Positions 36,084 to 44,662 of a stretch of DNA of 64,000 nucleotides are shown here, one piece after another (position 1 is the stretch's first letter; every line of letters begins with the position of its first letter). The stretch spans positions 62,001 to 126,000 of the forward strand of contig NZ_QEKQ01000007.1 of the NCBI RefSeq assembly GCF_003096655.1. Reading direction: 5' to 3'. The translations under genes were made by a program, and so were the position numbers. This stretch comes from Tamilnaduibacter salinus. GTDB lineage: Bacteria; Pseudomonadota; Gammaproteobacteria; Pseudomonadales; Oleiphilaceae. The notes under the pieces are model-generated. The model did not search any database and had not been told where the DNA came from. It saw only the letters and a list, made by a program, of their open reading frames with translations.

Positions 36084-37094
36084 TCACTCTTTCAAACCGG
36101 AGAAATTGATCGGCAGAGAAAGCCCGAGTGAGAAGTCGGGGGTATCCTCCGTCAGGCCAATGCCCAGACTGGTGTTGACGATGGTGGTATCGGTCACGCG
36201 CGTGCCCAGGGAAAAACTGAGGAAACCGCTCATCTGGTCCTGCGCCACTGCCTCAGAACCATCACTGAACTTGAGGATCGTCTCGTCTGTATAGCTGATC
36301 TGCACGGAGGCGCTCAGGGAAATGTCATAGGACAGGGAATAGGAGAAACCACCGGAGCCCGACAGGGTGAATCCGGGATCCACTTCATTGAGCAGCCGGG
36401 CGCCGCGAACCTGCTGCAGGTCCTTCTCCGGCAGCTTGTAGCTGGTGCTCACGGAGCCATAGACCACGACCGGGTCCAGTACTTTGGAAAGGCTGGCCCC
36501 GCCGGACAGGCTGTAGTACCCGCTCCCCGTCGATAGCTGACGATTAACGTCAATCTCGTATGGGCTGACCCCCGTCTTGGACGTCAGGCTACCGAACAGG
36601 GTCGTTGACATTTCACCGGGCACATAGGCGAAGGGCTGCCAGCGCGCGGTAAAGGCAATGTCGCCCACGTCATAGATCTCAAGCTCGTCCTGCGTGTCGA
36701 ACTTCACCACCAGCGGAATGCGGGTACCAACGGTCACGTTGTTCAGCAGGCCGTAGTCATAGGAGAAGGAGTTGGTGAAGTTGTGCGTGGCGGACGGCAC
36801 CACGTCCAGGTTACGGACCGAGGAATCGACGATCTCCAGATCCAGCCGTTGGTCCCCGGTGTAGGAGTAGTCAAACGAATAGGTCAGCGCGTGTGACCCC
36901 TCTTTCTGCAGGGAGTAGTTCTTCTCGGCAGACTGGAAGACCTCCTCCAGCTGTTCCGCCGACCCCTCGTCGCCTTCCTGCTTCGCCAGGGCCTCCCGGG
37001 CCTCGTCCACACTGGCGTCGTCCTGCGCCAGGGCCGGCACCGCCCCGGCTGCTGTCATCAGGAGGATCACGCCTCGCACTAACCAACGATTCAT
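36084..37094 (-). CDS. FapF-like / phenol-MetA-type outer-membrane barrel
   Basis: This 336-residue protein has a signal peptide (cleavage near VPALA). A charged helical segment follows at about residues 25-60 (SVDEAREALAKQEGDEGSAE). An approximately 12-strand beta-barrel with alternating hydrophobic residues completes it (TYSFDYSYTGDQRLDLEI, VTVGTRIPLVVKF, GYYSLSGGASLSK). This layout, helical plug or coiled coil followed by barrel, is that of FapF, the amyloid exporter of Pseudomonas, and of the wider PF13557-type transporters. The upstream C39 peptidase supports a Fap-like reading, but sequence-level assignment to FapF is unverified. ATG 37094 has an AAGGAAG ribosome-binding site. Confidence 0.7.
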   Translation of the reverse strand: MNRWLVRGVILLMTAAGAVPALAQDDASVDEAREALAKQEGDEGSAEQLEEVFQSAEKNYSLQKEGSHALTYSFDYSYTGDQRLDLEIVDSSVRNLDVVPSATHNFTNSFSYDYGLLNNVTVGTRIPLVVKFDTQDELEIYDVGDIAFTARWQPFAYVPGEMSTTLFGSLTSKTGVSPYEIDVNRQLSTGSGYYSLSGGASLSKVLDPVVVYGSVSTSYKLPEKDLQQVRGARLLNEVDPGFTLSGSGGFSYSLSYDISLSASVQISYTDETILKFSDGSEAVAQDQMSGFLSFSLGTRVTDTTIVNTSLGIGLTEDTPDFSLGLSLPINFSGLKE

Positions 37095-37173
37095 CCCAGC
37101 TTCCTTCTTTTTTGTAGTCGGAGTTGCCTTGATCCGCGATTCCGTATCCGGTTATCGGCCGAATACTGCACCG

Positions 37174-37974
37174 TCAATTACGGCGATAATGGAGTTGTTT
37201 CCGGGTGTTCTCAGCGCTGCCGTCCGGGTTGTTCTTCTGGCGCTCCAGCATGTTCTGAATGCGCCTCTCGACGGCCTCGTGGAAGGCCGGCACCCGCTGC
37301 ATGGCCTGAAGACGCAAGGTCTGGTCATCCACAAAGCGCATGTCTTCCTCCCGCAGCTCGAGCGCATCGAATGGCTTCTCACTGCCCGGGAACACGATAA
37401 ACAGCACGTTGTCATCCCACTTCTTCTTGAACTGGGACAACGTAAATGAAATGTTGCCAACCGAGGGGTCGGCCAGGAACACACGACCGTCCTGAATCGC
37501 CCGAAGCACCACGAAGTGTTTGAACCCGGCGTGCTGGATGGGGACGATGGCCGGATGGTCCAGATCCTTGAGATCCTGAATGTTCGCGCGGAAACCGCCA
37601 GAGGGGTAACCAAGCGCCGTCACCAGCCGCTTCATGTCCAGCATCGAAAACGCGCGGCGCTGGACGATCCGGTCACTTTCACCGTAGTGGAGCAACCCCT
37701 CCATGACCTGACGCTCATTGAGGCTGCGCCCCAGGTAAAAATTGAGCACCGTTGTCAGCGCTGCCGAACCGCAACTGTAGTCGTACTGCTGGCGAACCAC
37801 GTTCCGGTACTTCTGCGCCACCAACGGCTCCACCGCCACGCTCTTTCTCAGCTCAACCGGTGAGTCGTCAACGTTCTGCTCAATGATTACATGGCCTTTC
37901 TCATGGGGCGCCTCCACGGTCGCTTCCTGGACCATGGCGAATGTCATGAGGGACCCTGCCAGCACGAGAATCAT
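37174..37974 (-). CDS. Exported C39-family cysteine peptidase, FapD-like
   Basis: This 266-residue protein has an N-terminal signal peptide (MILVLAGSLMTFAMVQEATVEA) and a C39 papain-like domain. The oxyanion Gln and catalytic Cys68 are in QQYDYSCGSAALTT, the catalytic His153 in AGFKHFVVL and the Asp169 in VFLADPSVGN. C39 domains cleave after double-glycine leaders in bacteriocin exporters; the stand-alone exported form occurs as FapD in functional-amyloid operons. It is the first gene of the four-gene cluster. The start at 37974 restores the signal peptide; an upstream start at 38025 is less likely. A charged, helical C-terminal tail is present. Confidence 0.82.
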   Translation of the reverse strand: MILVLAGSLMTFAMVQEATVEAPHEKGHVIIEQNVDDSPVELRKSVAVEPLVAQKYRNVVRQQYDYSCGSAALTTVLNFYLGRSLNERQVMEGLLHYGESDRIVQRRAFSMLDMKRLVTALGYPSGGFRANIQDLKDLDHPAIVPIQHAGFKHFVVLRAIQDGRVFLADPSVGNISFTLSQFKKKWDDNVLFIVFPGSEKPFDALELREEDMRFVDDQTLRLQAMQRVPAFHEAVERRIQNMLERQKNNPDGSAENTRKQLHYRRN

Positions 37975-38038
37975 GGCACTTCTGCTTCCTTTCGTTCGGA
38001 ACGGATCGCACGACGCCGGCAACAACCGGGTACGGCCT

Positions 38039-38073
38039 GTTACAGCGCGTTACAGTAAGATACCGGAATGATA
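38039..38073 (-). promoter_or_regulatory. Promoter-operator region of the C39/FapF-like cluster
   Basis: On the minus strand TATCAT (complement of 38068-38073) is a good -10 without a clear -35. Just downstream of the expected transcription start, GTTACAG occurs twice (38039-38045 and 38049-38055), exactly 10 bases apart, like a protein-binding site on one DNA face. Confidence 0.35.
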
Positions 38074-38159
38074 AGCCTCTGAAAGATAACTGTGCCTCAA
38101 ATCTGTACGGGCAGAAGAGGCCCGGCCCTGGAGGATTGAGACACAGTTCAACCGCAGGG

Positions 38160-39356
38160 TCAGAACACCTGGCCGCGAAGATGCCAGTCGTTGTGGGTCA
38201 GGGGCTCGGCACCGTCCACCGTGACGCGGACCGTTTCACTGAAGCCGATACCCCAGGCACCGGGAATACGGAAACACAGTGGCAGATGGAACACCATGTC
38301 GGCCTCGAATACATCCGGCTCACCACGGGCGATGAATCCGCTCCCCTCCACCCAGGACGGGGGAAACTGGGCGCCGACAGTGTACCCGTAGACGCCGGAG
38401 AAGAAGGCTTCATCAGCCAGTGGCGCGAACACGGCCTCCGCGTCCCGCGCCGCATCGTCAAATGAGCGCCCGGGCACCATGGCCCGACACAACGTCTCAT
38501 AAACCGTGCGGATGGTGTCGGCCACACGGCGCATGGTGTCCGTCGGGCCTTGCTGACCGGCGATCACCGTGTGCATCTGGGGCGCTGTATAACGCTGGCA
38601 CGCCGCGCCCATTTCCATAAAAACAGGATCACCCGCTTCAATCAGCAGGCGGCGATGGTTGGTATGGATGATACTGCTGCGCATGCCGGCCACGACGATC
38701 GGCTGCATGCTCATGAACTCACTGCCCGCCGCGTGCATGGCGCGGGCGGCCTCAGCGGCCACCTCACTGTCGGTTCCTCCGGCACGGACCGCGTCCCGAG
38801 CGGCGGCCATGCCGCTCTCGGTCATTCGGGCACTGTGACGCAACAGATCGATTTCCGCTTCCGACTTCACCCGCCTGATCCGCGCCAGGATGCCCTGACT
38901 GTCAACAATACGGGCCGCCCCGAGCTGTTCACGGAGACCATCCACCAGCCGGGGTCTCAGGCTGGCACCGCCAAGATCAAGACCGATGGTCTGGCCCATG
39001 GCGTCCAGGGTCTCCGACAGCGGATCCAGGATCTCGCCGGGCCCTTCCCATCGGTAGCCGAGAATACGGTCGCAGCGCGCCATAGCCACTGCCGGGCCGG
39101 TTTCGATGGACGGAACCTGAAGAACAGCCTCACCCGGTCGATAGGCCAGTGCCGTATGCACCGAGACTTCAAAGGTGTTGTAGCCGGTCAGATAATGGAT
39201 CTCGGCAGGCTGGGTAATCAGGAGTGCGTCCAGTCCAGCTCGCGCCATGGCGCTGTCCAGGGCGTGCCGGCGACGATCCAGTTCGGTGTCGGGAAAGGCG
39301 TGCTCTCGCTCGGTCAGCGAGGCCGCGAGGCGTTTCTGGTAGTCAAGATGGTCCAA
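38160..39356 (-). CDS. M24-fold (creatinase/prolidase-like) hydrolase lacking metal ligands
   Basis: This 398-residue protein has a creatinase N-terminal domain (ITQPAEIHYLTGYNTFEVS) and a pita-bread C-terminal domain of the M24 family. Compared with aminopeptidase P, the five metal ligands are mostly replaced. Asp becomes Glu in VFMEMG, Asp becomes Gln in TAPQMHTV, His is absent in YGYTVGAQF and the EPG Glu is absent; only the Glu in FSETVRV remains. This pattern resembles metal-free creatinase and the DoeA/EutD ectoine-hydrolase group rather than a proline peptidase. The start is TTG at 39356 with a GGAG ribosome-binding site. No doeBCD-type genes are adjacent, so the substrate is open. Confidence 0.8.
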   Translation of the reverse strand: MDHLDYQKRLAASLTEREHAFPDTELDRRRHALDSAMARAGLDALLITQPAEIHYLTGYNTFEVSVHTALAYRPGEAVLQVPSIETGPAVAMARCDRILGYRWEGPGEILDPLSETLDAMGQTIGLDLGGASLRPRLVDGLREQLGAARIVDSQGILARIRRVKSEAEIDLLRHSARMTESGMAAARDAVRAGGTDSEVAAEAARAMHAAGSEFMSMQPIVVAGMRSSIIHTNHRRLLIEAGDPVFMEMGAACQRYTAPQMHTVIAGQQGPTDTMRRVADTIRTVYETLCRAMVPGRSFDDAARDAEAVFAPLADEAFFSGVYGYTVGAQFPPSWVEGSGFIARGEPDVFEADMVFHLPLCFRIPGAWGIGFSETVRVTVDGAEPLTHNDWHLRGQVF

Positions 39357-39438
39357 GGGGAGGCTCCTCCGGTGTGACGCCGTGTGTGCTTATCACAGCT
39401 TAGGACACACCGGAGAGCCCTGCCCGCGGCAAGCCGGA

Positions 39439-41301
39439 TCAGTTCCGCTCGATTTCTGCCTTCTCGCGGAGCTGCTCGACATACGCCGCGTAGGCCTGTT
39501 GGCCACTTTGAGCCGACAGGAATCGGCGAATCGACGACAGCGAGGATTCACTGCCTTCCACCGACCCAGACTGTACCGATTGCAGACCGATGATCACCGC
39601 CTGCTGCTGTCCCCCGGTCCAGTCGAAGGTCTGGCCCTGATCCGGGCGAGGCATGCGGAAGGCCTGGCTGACCACTCGACGGGAGGGTTCCGAAGCCGAG
39701 CGTCCGACACCCTCGTGACGGCGCCATTCGATGCCCAGATCGGCGGCGACCGTTTCCGGAGCCTCACCACCACGGAGCCGCTCAATGACATTCCGGGCTT
39801 CTTCAGACAGCGCCTCGGCGATTTCACGTTGGCGCAGTGTCGTCTCGATCTGATCCCGCACGGCATCCAGAGCGAGCGTCTTACCGGGGTGGTGCTCACG
39901 AACCCGCGCCACCACCGCCCTGCCATCACTGACTTCGATGACTTCGGTGTTGAAGTCGCCATTCAGCACATCGTCGGAGTACAACTGACGAACCAGCCCC
40001 TGATGGTCGAACGGCGCGTCGCCACCTTCCCGGCTGATTCCATCCCGGGTCTGGATCTCCAGCCCCAGTTCCTCGGCAGGCACCGTCAGGTTGGGTTCCG
40101 CGTAGGCCACATCGGCCAGCCGGGAGCGCTTCTCGGAGAAAAGCCGTCCGGCTTTCTCACGGGCGATCTGTTTCTTCAGCTCCGGACGCAACGCGTCGAA
40201 GCTCGGCTTATCCGCTTCGCGAACGGCATCCAGACGGATCAGGTGATACCCGAAACGGGTCTCAACCGGCTCAGAGATCTCGCCTTTCTCCAGGTCATAG
40301 AGCGCGTCTTCAAACGCCGGCTCGTAGACACCCCGGCCCGCGAAACCAAGATCGCCTCCTTTTTCGGCAGACAGCGGGTCGTCCGAATACTCGCGGGCCA
40401 GCGCTCCGAAGTCCTCGCCATTCTCCAGCTTCGACTGCACTTCCTGGAGGGTGTCTTCGGCATTCTCACCGCTTTCGATAAGAATGTGGGCGGCTCGACG
40501 CTGCTGCTGCCCTTCCAACTCCGACAGACGCTGCTCATAGCGATCCTGCAGGGCATCGTCGCTGACCTCCACATTCTCTGCCAGCGCCTCGACCGAGAGG
40601 GTCAACCAGGCCACATCCACCCGTTCCGGTTGTTTGAAGGCGTCCGGGTTGTTGTCGTAGTAGGTCTGTATGTCGTCCTCTGTCACGGAGACCGTGTCCA
40701 CAACACGAGACTGGTCGATCGCCAGCGTCTGGAAGTTCCGTGTCTGACTCTGAAGCTGCAGGACATACCGGGCGGACTCCGGCGTCACAAAGGAGCTGCT
40801 CATCACGCCCGCGCGGATCTGATTGATGCGGTACTGGTCCCGCAATGCCTGGCGGAACTCGGTGACGCCCATCCCCATCTGACGAACGCGCGATGTAAAC
40901 GCTTCCTGACTGAACTGCCCATCGACCTGAAACTGACTCATGGAGGTAATCAGACCATCGACGTCACGAGCAGACAGCGTGAAACCCTGATCGGCCGCGT
41001 CCTGGGTAAGCAGCGCCTGACGAATCAGTGAATCCATCACGGTCTGACGAATCCGGTCCTCGTCCAACAGGGAGGGATCAGGAGTCTCCATCTGTGAAAG
41101 CTGACGCTGGCGCTGCATCTGGACGGAGCGCTGGAACTTGCGCTCGGTTACGTCCTTCCCATTGACCGTTGCGACAGTCGGCTCACCGCTGAACCCATTG
41201 ATCATGGCGTCCATACCAAACATGGACAGACCCAGGACCAGCAGGACGACGATGATCTTGGCAATGGTGCCCTGCGCATTGCTGCGGATATCTTGAAGCA
41301 T
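39439..41301 (-). CDS. ppiD: Periplasmic folding chaperone PpiD
   Basis: This 620-residue, inner-membrane-anchored periplasmic chaperone of the SurA/PpiD family has an N-terminal membrane helix at about 12-34. A SurA-like N-terminal chaperone region follows, then a parvulin domain at about 265-360 (RAAHILIESGENAEDTLQ, FGYHLIRLDAVREADKP) and C-terminal helical segments. It is next to hupB as in E. coli (hupB-ppiD). PpiD helps newly secreted proteins leave the SecYEG translocon. ATG 41301 begins MLQDIRSNAQGTIAKIIVV, the family start. Confidence 0.96.
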   Translation of the reverse strand: MLQDIRSNAQGTIAKIIVVLLVLGLSMFGMDAMINGFSGEPTVATVNGKDVTERKFQRSVQMQRQRQLSQMETPDPSLLDEDRIRQTVMDSLIRQALLTQDAADQGFTLSARDVDGLITSMSQFQVDGQFSQEAFTSRVRQMGMGVTEFRQALRDQYRINQIRAGVMSSSFVTPESARYVLQLQSQTRNFQTLAIDQSRVVDTVSVTEDDIQTYYDNNPDAFKQPERVDVAWLTLSVEALAENVEVSDDALQDRYEQRLSELEGQQQRRAAHILIESGENAEDTLQEVQSKLENGEDFGALAREYSDDPLSAEKGGDLGFAGRGVYEPAFEDALYDLEKGEISEPVETRFGYHLIRLDAVREADKPSFDALRPELKKQIAREKAGRLFSEKRSRLADVAYAEPNLTVPAEELGLEIQTRDGISREGGDAPFDHQGLVRQLYSDDVLNGDFNTEVIEVSDGRAVVARVREHHPGKTLALDAVRDQIETTLRQREIAEALSEEARNVIERLRGGEAPETVAADLGIEWRRHEGVGRSASEPSRRVVSQAFRMPRPDQGQTFDWTGGQQQAVIIGLQSVQSGSVEGSESSLSSIRRFLSAQSGQQAYAAYVEQLREKAEIERN

Positions 41302-41362
41302 GTTCCGTCACTCTATTGAACTCGGGTTGACCGGTTCGGGGCGGGAACCGGCCGCTAAACGC

Positions 41363-41391
41363 AAAAAGGCGCATCCGGGATGGAATGCGCC
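41363..41391 (-). terminator. Rho-independent terminator of hupB
   Basis: On the minus strand GGCGCAT and ATGCGCC (41385-41391 and 41368-41374) form a hairpin extended by two more pairs, followed by five T residues. It lies between hupB and ppiD, so ppiD must be read through or have its own promoter. Confidence 0.7.
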
Positions 41392-41516
41392 TCTTTCGTC
41401 CGGGGAGTGCCTACGGGCTGGCTGGCGGAGAGCCTTACCGGCCGGAGACCGACCCGGACCGCCTGGCGGAGCCTTCGCCGGCGGCACCCGGCTGGATACC
41501 GCCCGCGACAAGCCGC

Positions 41517-41789
41517 TTACTTGACGGAGTCTTTCAGCGCCTTGCCCGCCTTGAAGTTCGGCACTTTGGAGGCCGGAATCTTGATTTCCTGACCAGTCTG
41601 CGGGTTACGGCCCGTACGTGCCGCCCGCTCCTTCACGGAGAAGGTACCAAACCCGATCAGGGTCACCTGGTCGCCCTTCTTGAGCGCACCGGTGATGGAA
41701 TCGACCATGGCATCCAGGGCGCGACCTGCACCGGCCTTGGAGATATCTGCTGACGCTGCGATTTCATCGATCAGTTCGGACTTGTTCAC
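41517..41789 (-). CDS. hupB: DNA-binding protein HU-beta
   Basis: This 90-residue histone-like protein bends and compacts DNA. The opening is [19 protein letters not shown] and the DNA-binding arm is in [21 protein letters not shown], with the terminal [19 protein letters not shown]. The start is a GTG at 41789 with an AAGGGG ribosome-binding site, giving exactly the E. coli length. The frame stays open upstream for 44 codons, including ATG codons, so a longer lysine-rich form cannot be excluded. It has a strong sigma-70 promoter about 190 bases upstream and is followed by a terminator. Confidence 0.97.
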   Translation of the reverse strand: MNKSELIDEIAASADISKAGAGRALDAMVDSITGALKKGDQVTLIGFGTFSVKERAARTGRNPQTGQEIKIPASKVPNFKAGKALKDSVK

Positions 41790-41851
41790 ACTAAACCCCT
41801 TCGATTTCAGGTTGAAGATGTTGTTGGTTGGCTTCTTTTTCTTCGGAACCT

Positions 41852-41874
41852 CCCGACTATCGCACACGGTCGGG
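41852..41874 (-). other. Hairpin in the hupB leader
   Basis: CCCGAC at 41852-41857 pairs with GTCGGG at 41869-41874 in the roughly 185-base leader of hupB. No T-run follows. It may influence message stability or translation. Confidence 0.4.
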
Positions 41875-41981
41875 GAGAATTCCATTCTCGGTCTTTTTAT
41901 TCCTTTCGTTCCTTCCGGCATCGACAGGAATACGGACGGCGCCCGGGAAACCCTTGGTATGGGCCGCTTAGAGTGCGATCA

Positions 41982-42011
41982 GTTATACCAACGGGTTCTC
42001 TGGGCTGTCAA
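41982..42011 (-). promoter_or_regulatory. Strong sigma-70 promoter of hupB
   Basis: On the minus strand a perfect TTGACA (complement of 42006-42011) and TATAAC (complement of 41982-41987) are 18 bases apart. It sits immediately after the lon stop codon, giving hupB independent expression. Confidence 0.75.
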
Positions 42012-42026
42012 TCGATCCCCCCGCGT

Positions 42027-44447
42027 TCAGTGGGTTTTAATGCGATCGGAGTTGTCACCATCCTCTTCGCGACCCGCCTGGCTGGACGCTTCCTGCTCCA
42101 GACCGGTAGGCAACGGTTCGGGCTGCCACGCCAGTGCGATGTCGAGGACTTCATCAATCCAGCTCACGGGACGGATCTCCAACGACTCTTTGATATTGTC
42201 CGGTATCTCCTTGAGATCCCGTTCATTTTCCTCAGGAATCACGACGGTCTTGATGCCACCCCGGTGCGCCGCAAGCAGCTTCTCCTTCAGACCGCCGATC
42301 GGGAGCACACGGCCACGCAGGGTGATCTCACCGGTCATCGCAACATCGGCACGGACCGGAATGTCCGTCAGGGCCGAAACCAGCCCTGTACACATTCCGA
42401 TGCCGGCACTGGGACCATCTTTCGGCGTCGCACCTTCCGGCACATGGATGTGCACGTCGTGCTTCTCGTAGAAATCGTCCCCGATGCCCAGGCCAGCGGC
42501 CCGGCTGCGTACCACGGTTAGAGCGGCCTGGATGGACTCCTGCATCACGTCACCCAGTGAGCCGGTCTTCACAACCTTGCCCTTGCCCTTGGTTAGCGCG
42601 CACTCGATGGTCAGCAGTTCGCCGCCGACCTGGGTCCAGGCCAGGCCGGTCACCTGTCCTACCTGATTGTGCTCTTCGGCCAGCCCGTACTTGAAGCGAC
42701 GGACACCCGCGTAATGCTCGAGCAGCTCCGAGGTGAGCTCGACAGACGACTTGTCGTTGGCCTCGACGTGATCGCGCACCACCTTGCGGCAGATCTTGGC
42801 GATCTCACGCTCCAGGCTCCGCACACCGGCTTCGCGCGTGTAATGACGGATCAGGTCCCGCAACGTCTCTTCCGGAATCGTCAGTTCGTTCTTGCGCAGG
42901 CCGTTGGCCTTGAGCTGCTTCGGGATCAGGTGCTGAAGCGCAATATTGACCTTTTCATCCTCGGTGTAGCCGGGGATGCGGATGACTTCCATCCGGTCCA
43001 GCAGGGCCGGTGGGATGTCCATGGTGTTGGACGTGCAGACAAACATCACGTCCGACAGGTCATAATCCACTTCCAGGTAATGATCGTTAAAGGTGTGGTT
43101 CTGCTCCGGGTCCAACACCTCCAGCAATGCCGAGGCCGGATCGCCACGGTGATCCATGCCCATCTTGTCGATCTCGTCGAACAGGAACAGCGGGTTCTTG
43201 ACCTCGACCTTGGAGAGCTTCTGGATCAGCTTGCCTGGCAGGGCGCCGATATAGGTCTTCCGGTGTCCGCGAATCTCTGCTTCGTCACGAACGCCACCCA
43301 GCGCCATCCGGGTGTATTTGCGGTTTGTGGCACGGGCTATGGACTGCCCCAGCGATGTCTTGCCCACCCCCGGGGGGCCGACCAGACATAGCACAGGGCC
43401 TTTGATCTTGCGCACGCGACTCTGTACCGCGAGGTACTCAAGGATGCGCTTCTTGACGTCATCAAGGCCATAGTGGTCTTCATCCAGAATCTGGCGTGCC
43501 TTGTCGAGATTATGTCGAACCCGGCTGCGCTTCTTCCAGGGAATGGACAGCATCCAGTCGATATAGCCCCGGACCACCGTTGCTTCGGCGGACATTGGCG
43601 ACATCATCTTCAGCTTGTTGAGCTCTTCCTCGGTCTTCTTCTTGGCCTCTTCAGGCAGACCGGCTTCTTCTAGCTTCTGCTCAAGCTCCTCAAAATCGTT
43701 GCTGCCATCACCGAGCTGACCCATCTCCTTCTGGATGGCTTTCATCTGCTCGTTCAGGTAGTACTCCCGCTGACTGCGTTCCATCTGTTTCTTCACGCGG
43801 CCGCGGATTCGCTTCTCGACTTCGATCAGATCGATTTCACCGTCCAGACGCCCCATGAGCGCTTCCACCCGCTCACGGATATCGAGAATCTCAAGCAGTT
43901 CCTGCTTCTCGTGCACTTTCAGGTCGAGATGAGACGCCATGGTGTCCGCCAGACGCTCCAGTTCCTCGATACCGGACAGCGAGTTGGTCACCTCCGACGG
44001 TACCTTCTTGGACAGCTTGACGAACTTCTCGAACTCATCCGACAGGGTCTTGAGCAGTACTTCTTCCTCCCGTTCGGGCAACGACTCCCCTTCCAGGGTC
44101 GTTGCCTCAGCCAGCAGGTACTCGCCCTCTTCCGCAATGGACTCCACACGGACGCGGGCACTGCCTTCGACAAGCACCTTCACTGTGCCATCCGGCAGGC
44201 GCAGCATCTGGAGAACCGACGCCAGCGTGCCCATCTGGAACAGGTCCCTGGCCCCGGGGTCGTCCGTCGCTGCGTCCCGCTGGGCCACCAGCAGGATCTC
44301 CTTGCTGCCTTCCATGGCCGCTTCCAGCGCCTGAATCGACTTATCACGGCCGACAAAAAGCGGCACCACCATGTGCGGGAACACAACCACATCCCGCAGC
44401 GGCAGCATGGGATATTCTTTCACAGCAGACTCGGATATCGGACTCAT
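42027..44447 (-). CDS. lon: ATP-dependent Lon protease
   Basis: This 806-residue AAA+ serine protease degrades misfolded and regulatory proteins. It has an N-terminal substrate-binding domain from [21 protein letters not shown], Walker A in [13 protein letters not shown] and Walker B in [11 protein letters not shown]. The C-terminal protease domain carries catalytic Ser in [10 protein letters not shown] and Lys in [16 protein letters not shown]. The start ATG 44447 has an AGAGG ribosome-binding site; an upstream in-frame start is rejected. The C-terminal tail is acidic. It follows clpX with a strong hairpin between, in the conserved tig-clpP-clpX-lon-hupB order. Confidence 0.98.
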   Translation of the reverse strand: MSPISESAVKEYPMLPLRDVVVFPHMVVPLFVGRDKSIQALEAAMEGSKEILLVAQRDAATDDPGARDLFQMGTLASVLQMLRLPDGTVKVLVEGSARVRVESIAEEGEYLLAEATTLEGESLPEREEEVLLKTLSDEFEKFVKLSKKVPSEVTNSLSGIEELERLADTMASHLDLKVHEKQELLEILDIRERVEALMGRLDGEIDLIEVEKRIRGRVKKQMERSQREYYLNEQMKAIQKEMGQLGDGSNDFEELEQKLEEAGLPEEAKKKTEEELNKLKMMSPMSAEATVVRGYIDWMLSIPWKKRSRVRHNLDKARQILDEDHYGLDDVKKRILEYLAVQSRVRKIKGPVLCLVGPPGVGKTSLGQSIARATNRKYTRMALGGVRDEAEIRGHRKTYIGALPGKLIQKLSKVEVKNPLFLFDEIDKMGMDHRGDPASALLEVLDPEQNHTFNDHYLEVDYDLSDVMFVCTSNTMDIPPALLDRMEVIRIPGYTEDEKVNIALQHLIPKQLKANGLRKNELTIPEETLRDLIRHYTREAGVRSLEREIAKICRKVVRDHVEANDKSSVELTSELLEHYAGVRRFKYGLAEEHNQVGQVTGLAWTQVGGELLTIECALTKGKGKVVKTGSLGDVMQESIQAALTVVRSRAAGLGIGDDFYEKHDVHIHVPEGATPKDGPSAGIGMCTGLVSALTDIPVRADVAMTGEITLRGRVLPIGGLKEKLLAAHRGGIKTVVIPEENERDLKEIPDNIKESLEIRPVSWIDEVLDIALAWQPEPLPTGLEQEASSQAGREEDGDNSDRIKTH

Positions 44448-44625
44448 AAAGCATCCTCTGACTGACGCATCCGACCATGCCAGACGACCGGATACGGAGG
44501 GAGACTGAACGTGTCTCGCCACCGGACGACCTCAGGCCCTCGGCGACGTTCACGATGTGCTTCCTTCACTATTGGGATAAAAAGAGCGGAATGCAATGGC
44601 CCGGCAGGGCCAGAAAAGGCGAGAA

Positions 44626-44654
44626 GCCCATGGCGCCCGAATGGCGCCATGGGC
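44626..44654 (-). terminator. Perfect 12-bp hairpin after clpX
   Basis: GCCCATGGCGCC at 44626-44637 and GGCGCCATGGGC at 44643-44654 form a perfect stem with a five-base loop, nine bases past the clpX stop. On the minus strand a pyrimidine-rich stretch follows, but not a clean T-run. It is a probable terminator or 3'-end stabiliser. A second, smaller hairpin lies at 44597-44612. Confidence 0.6.
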
Positions 44655-44662
44655 CATGACGA

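Noticed and set aside
39382-41031. 549-codon open frame antisense to ppiD
   Set aside because: It is a GC-rich codon-shadow frame. ppiD is clearly the real gene, with domain motifs and conserved context.
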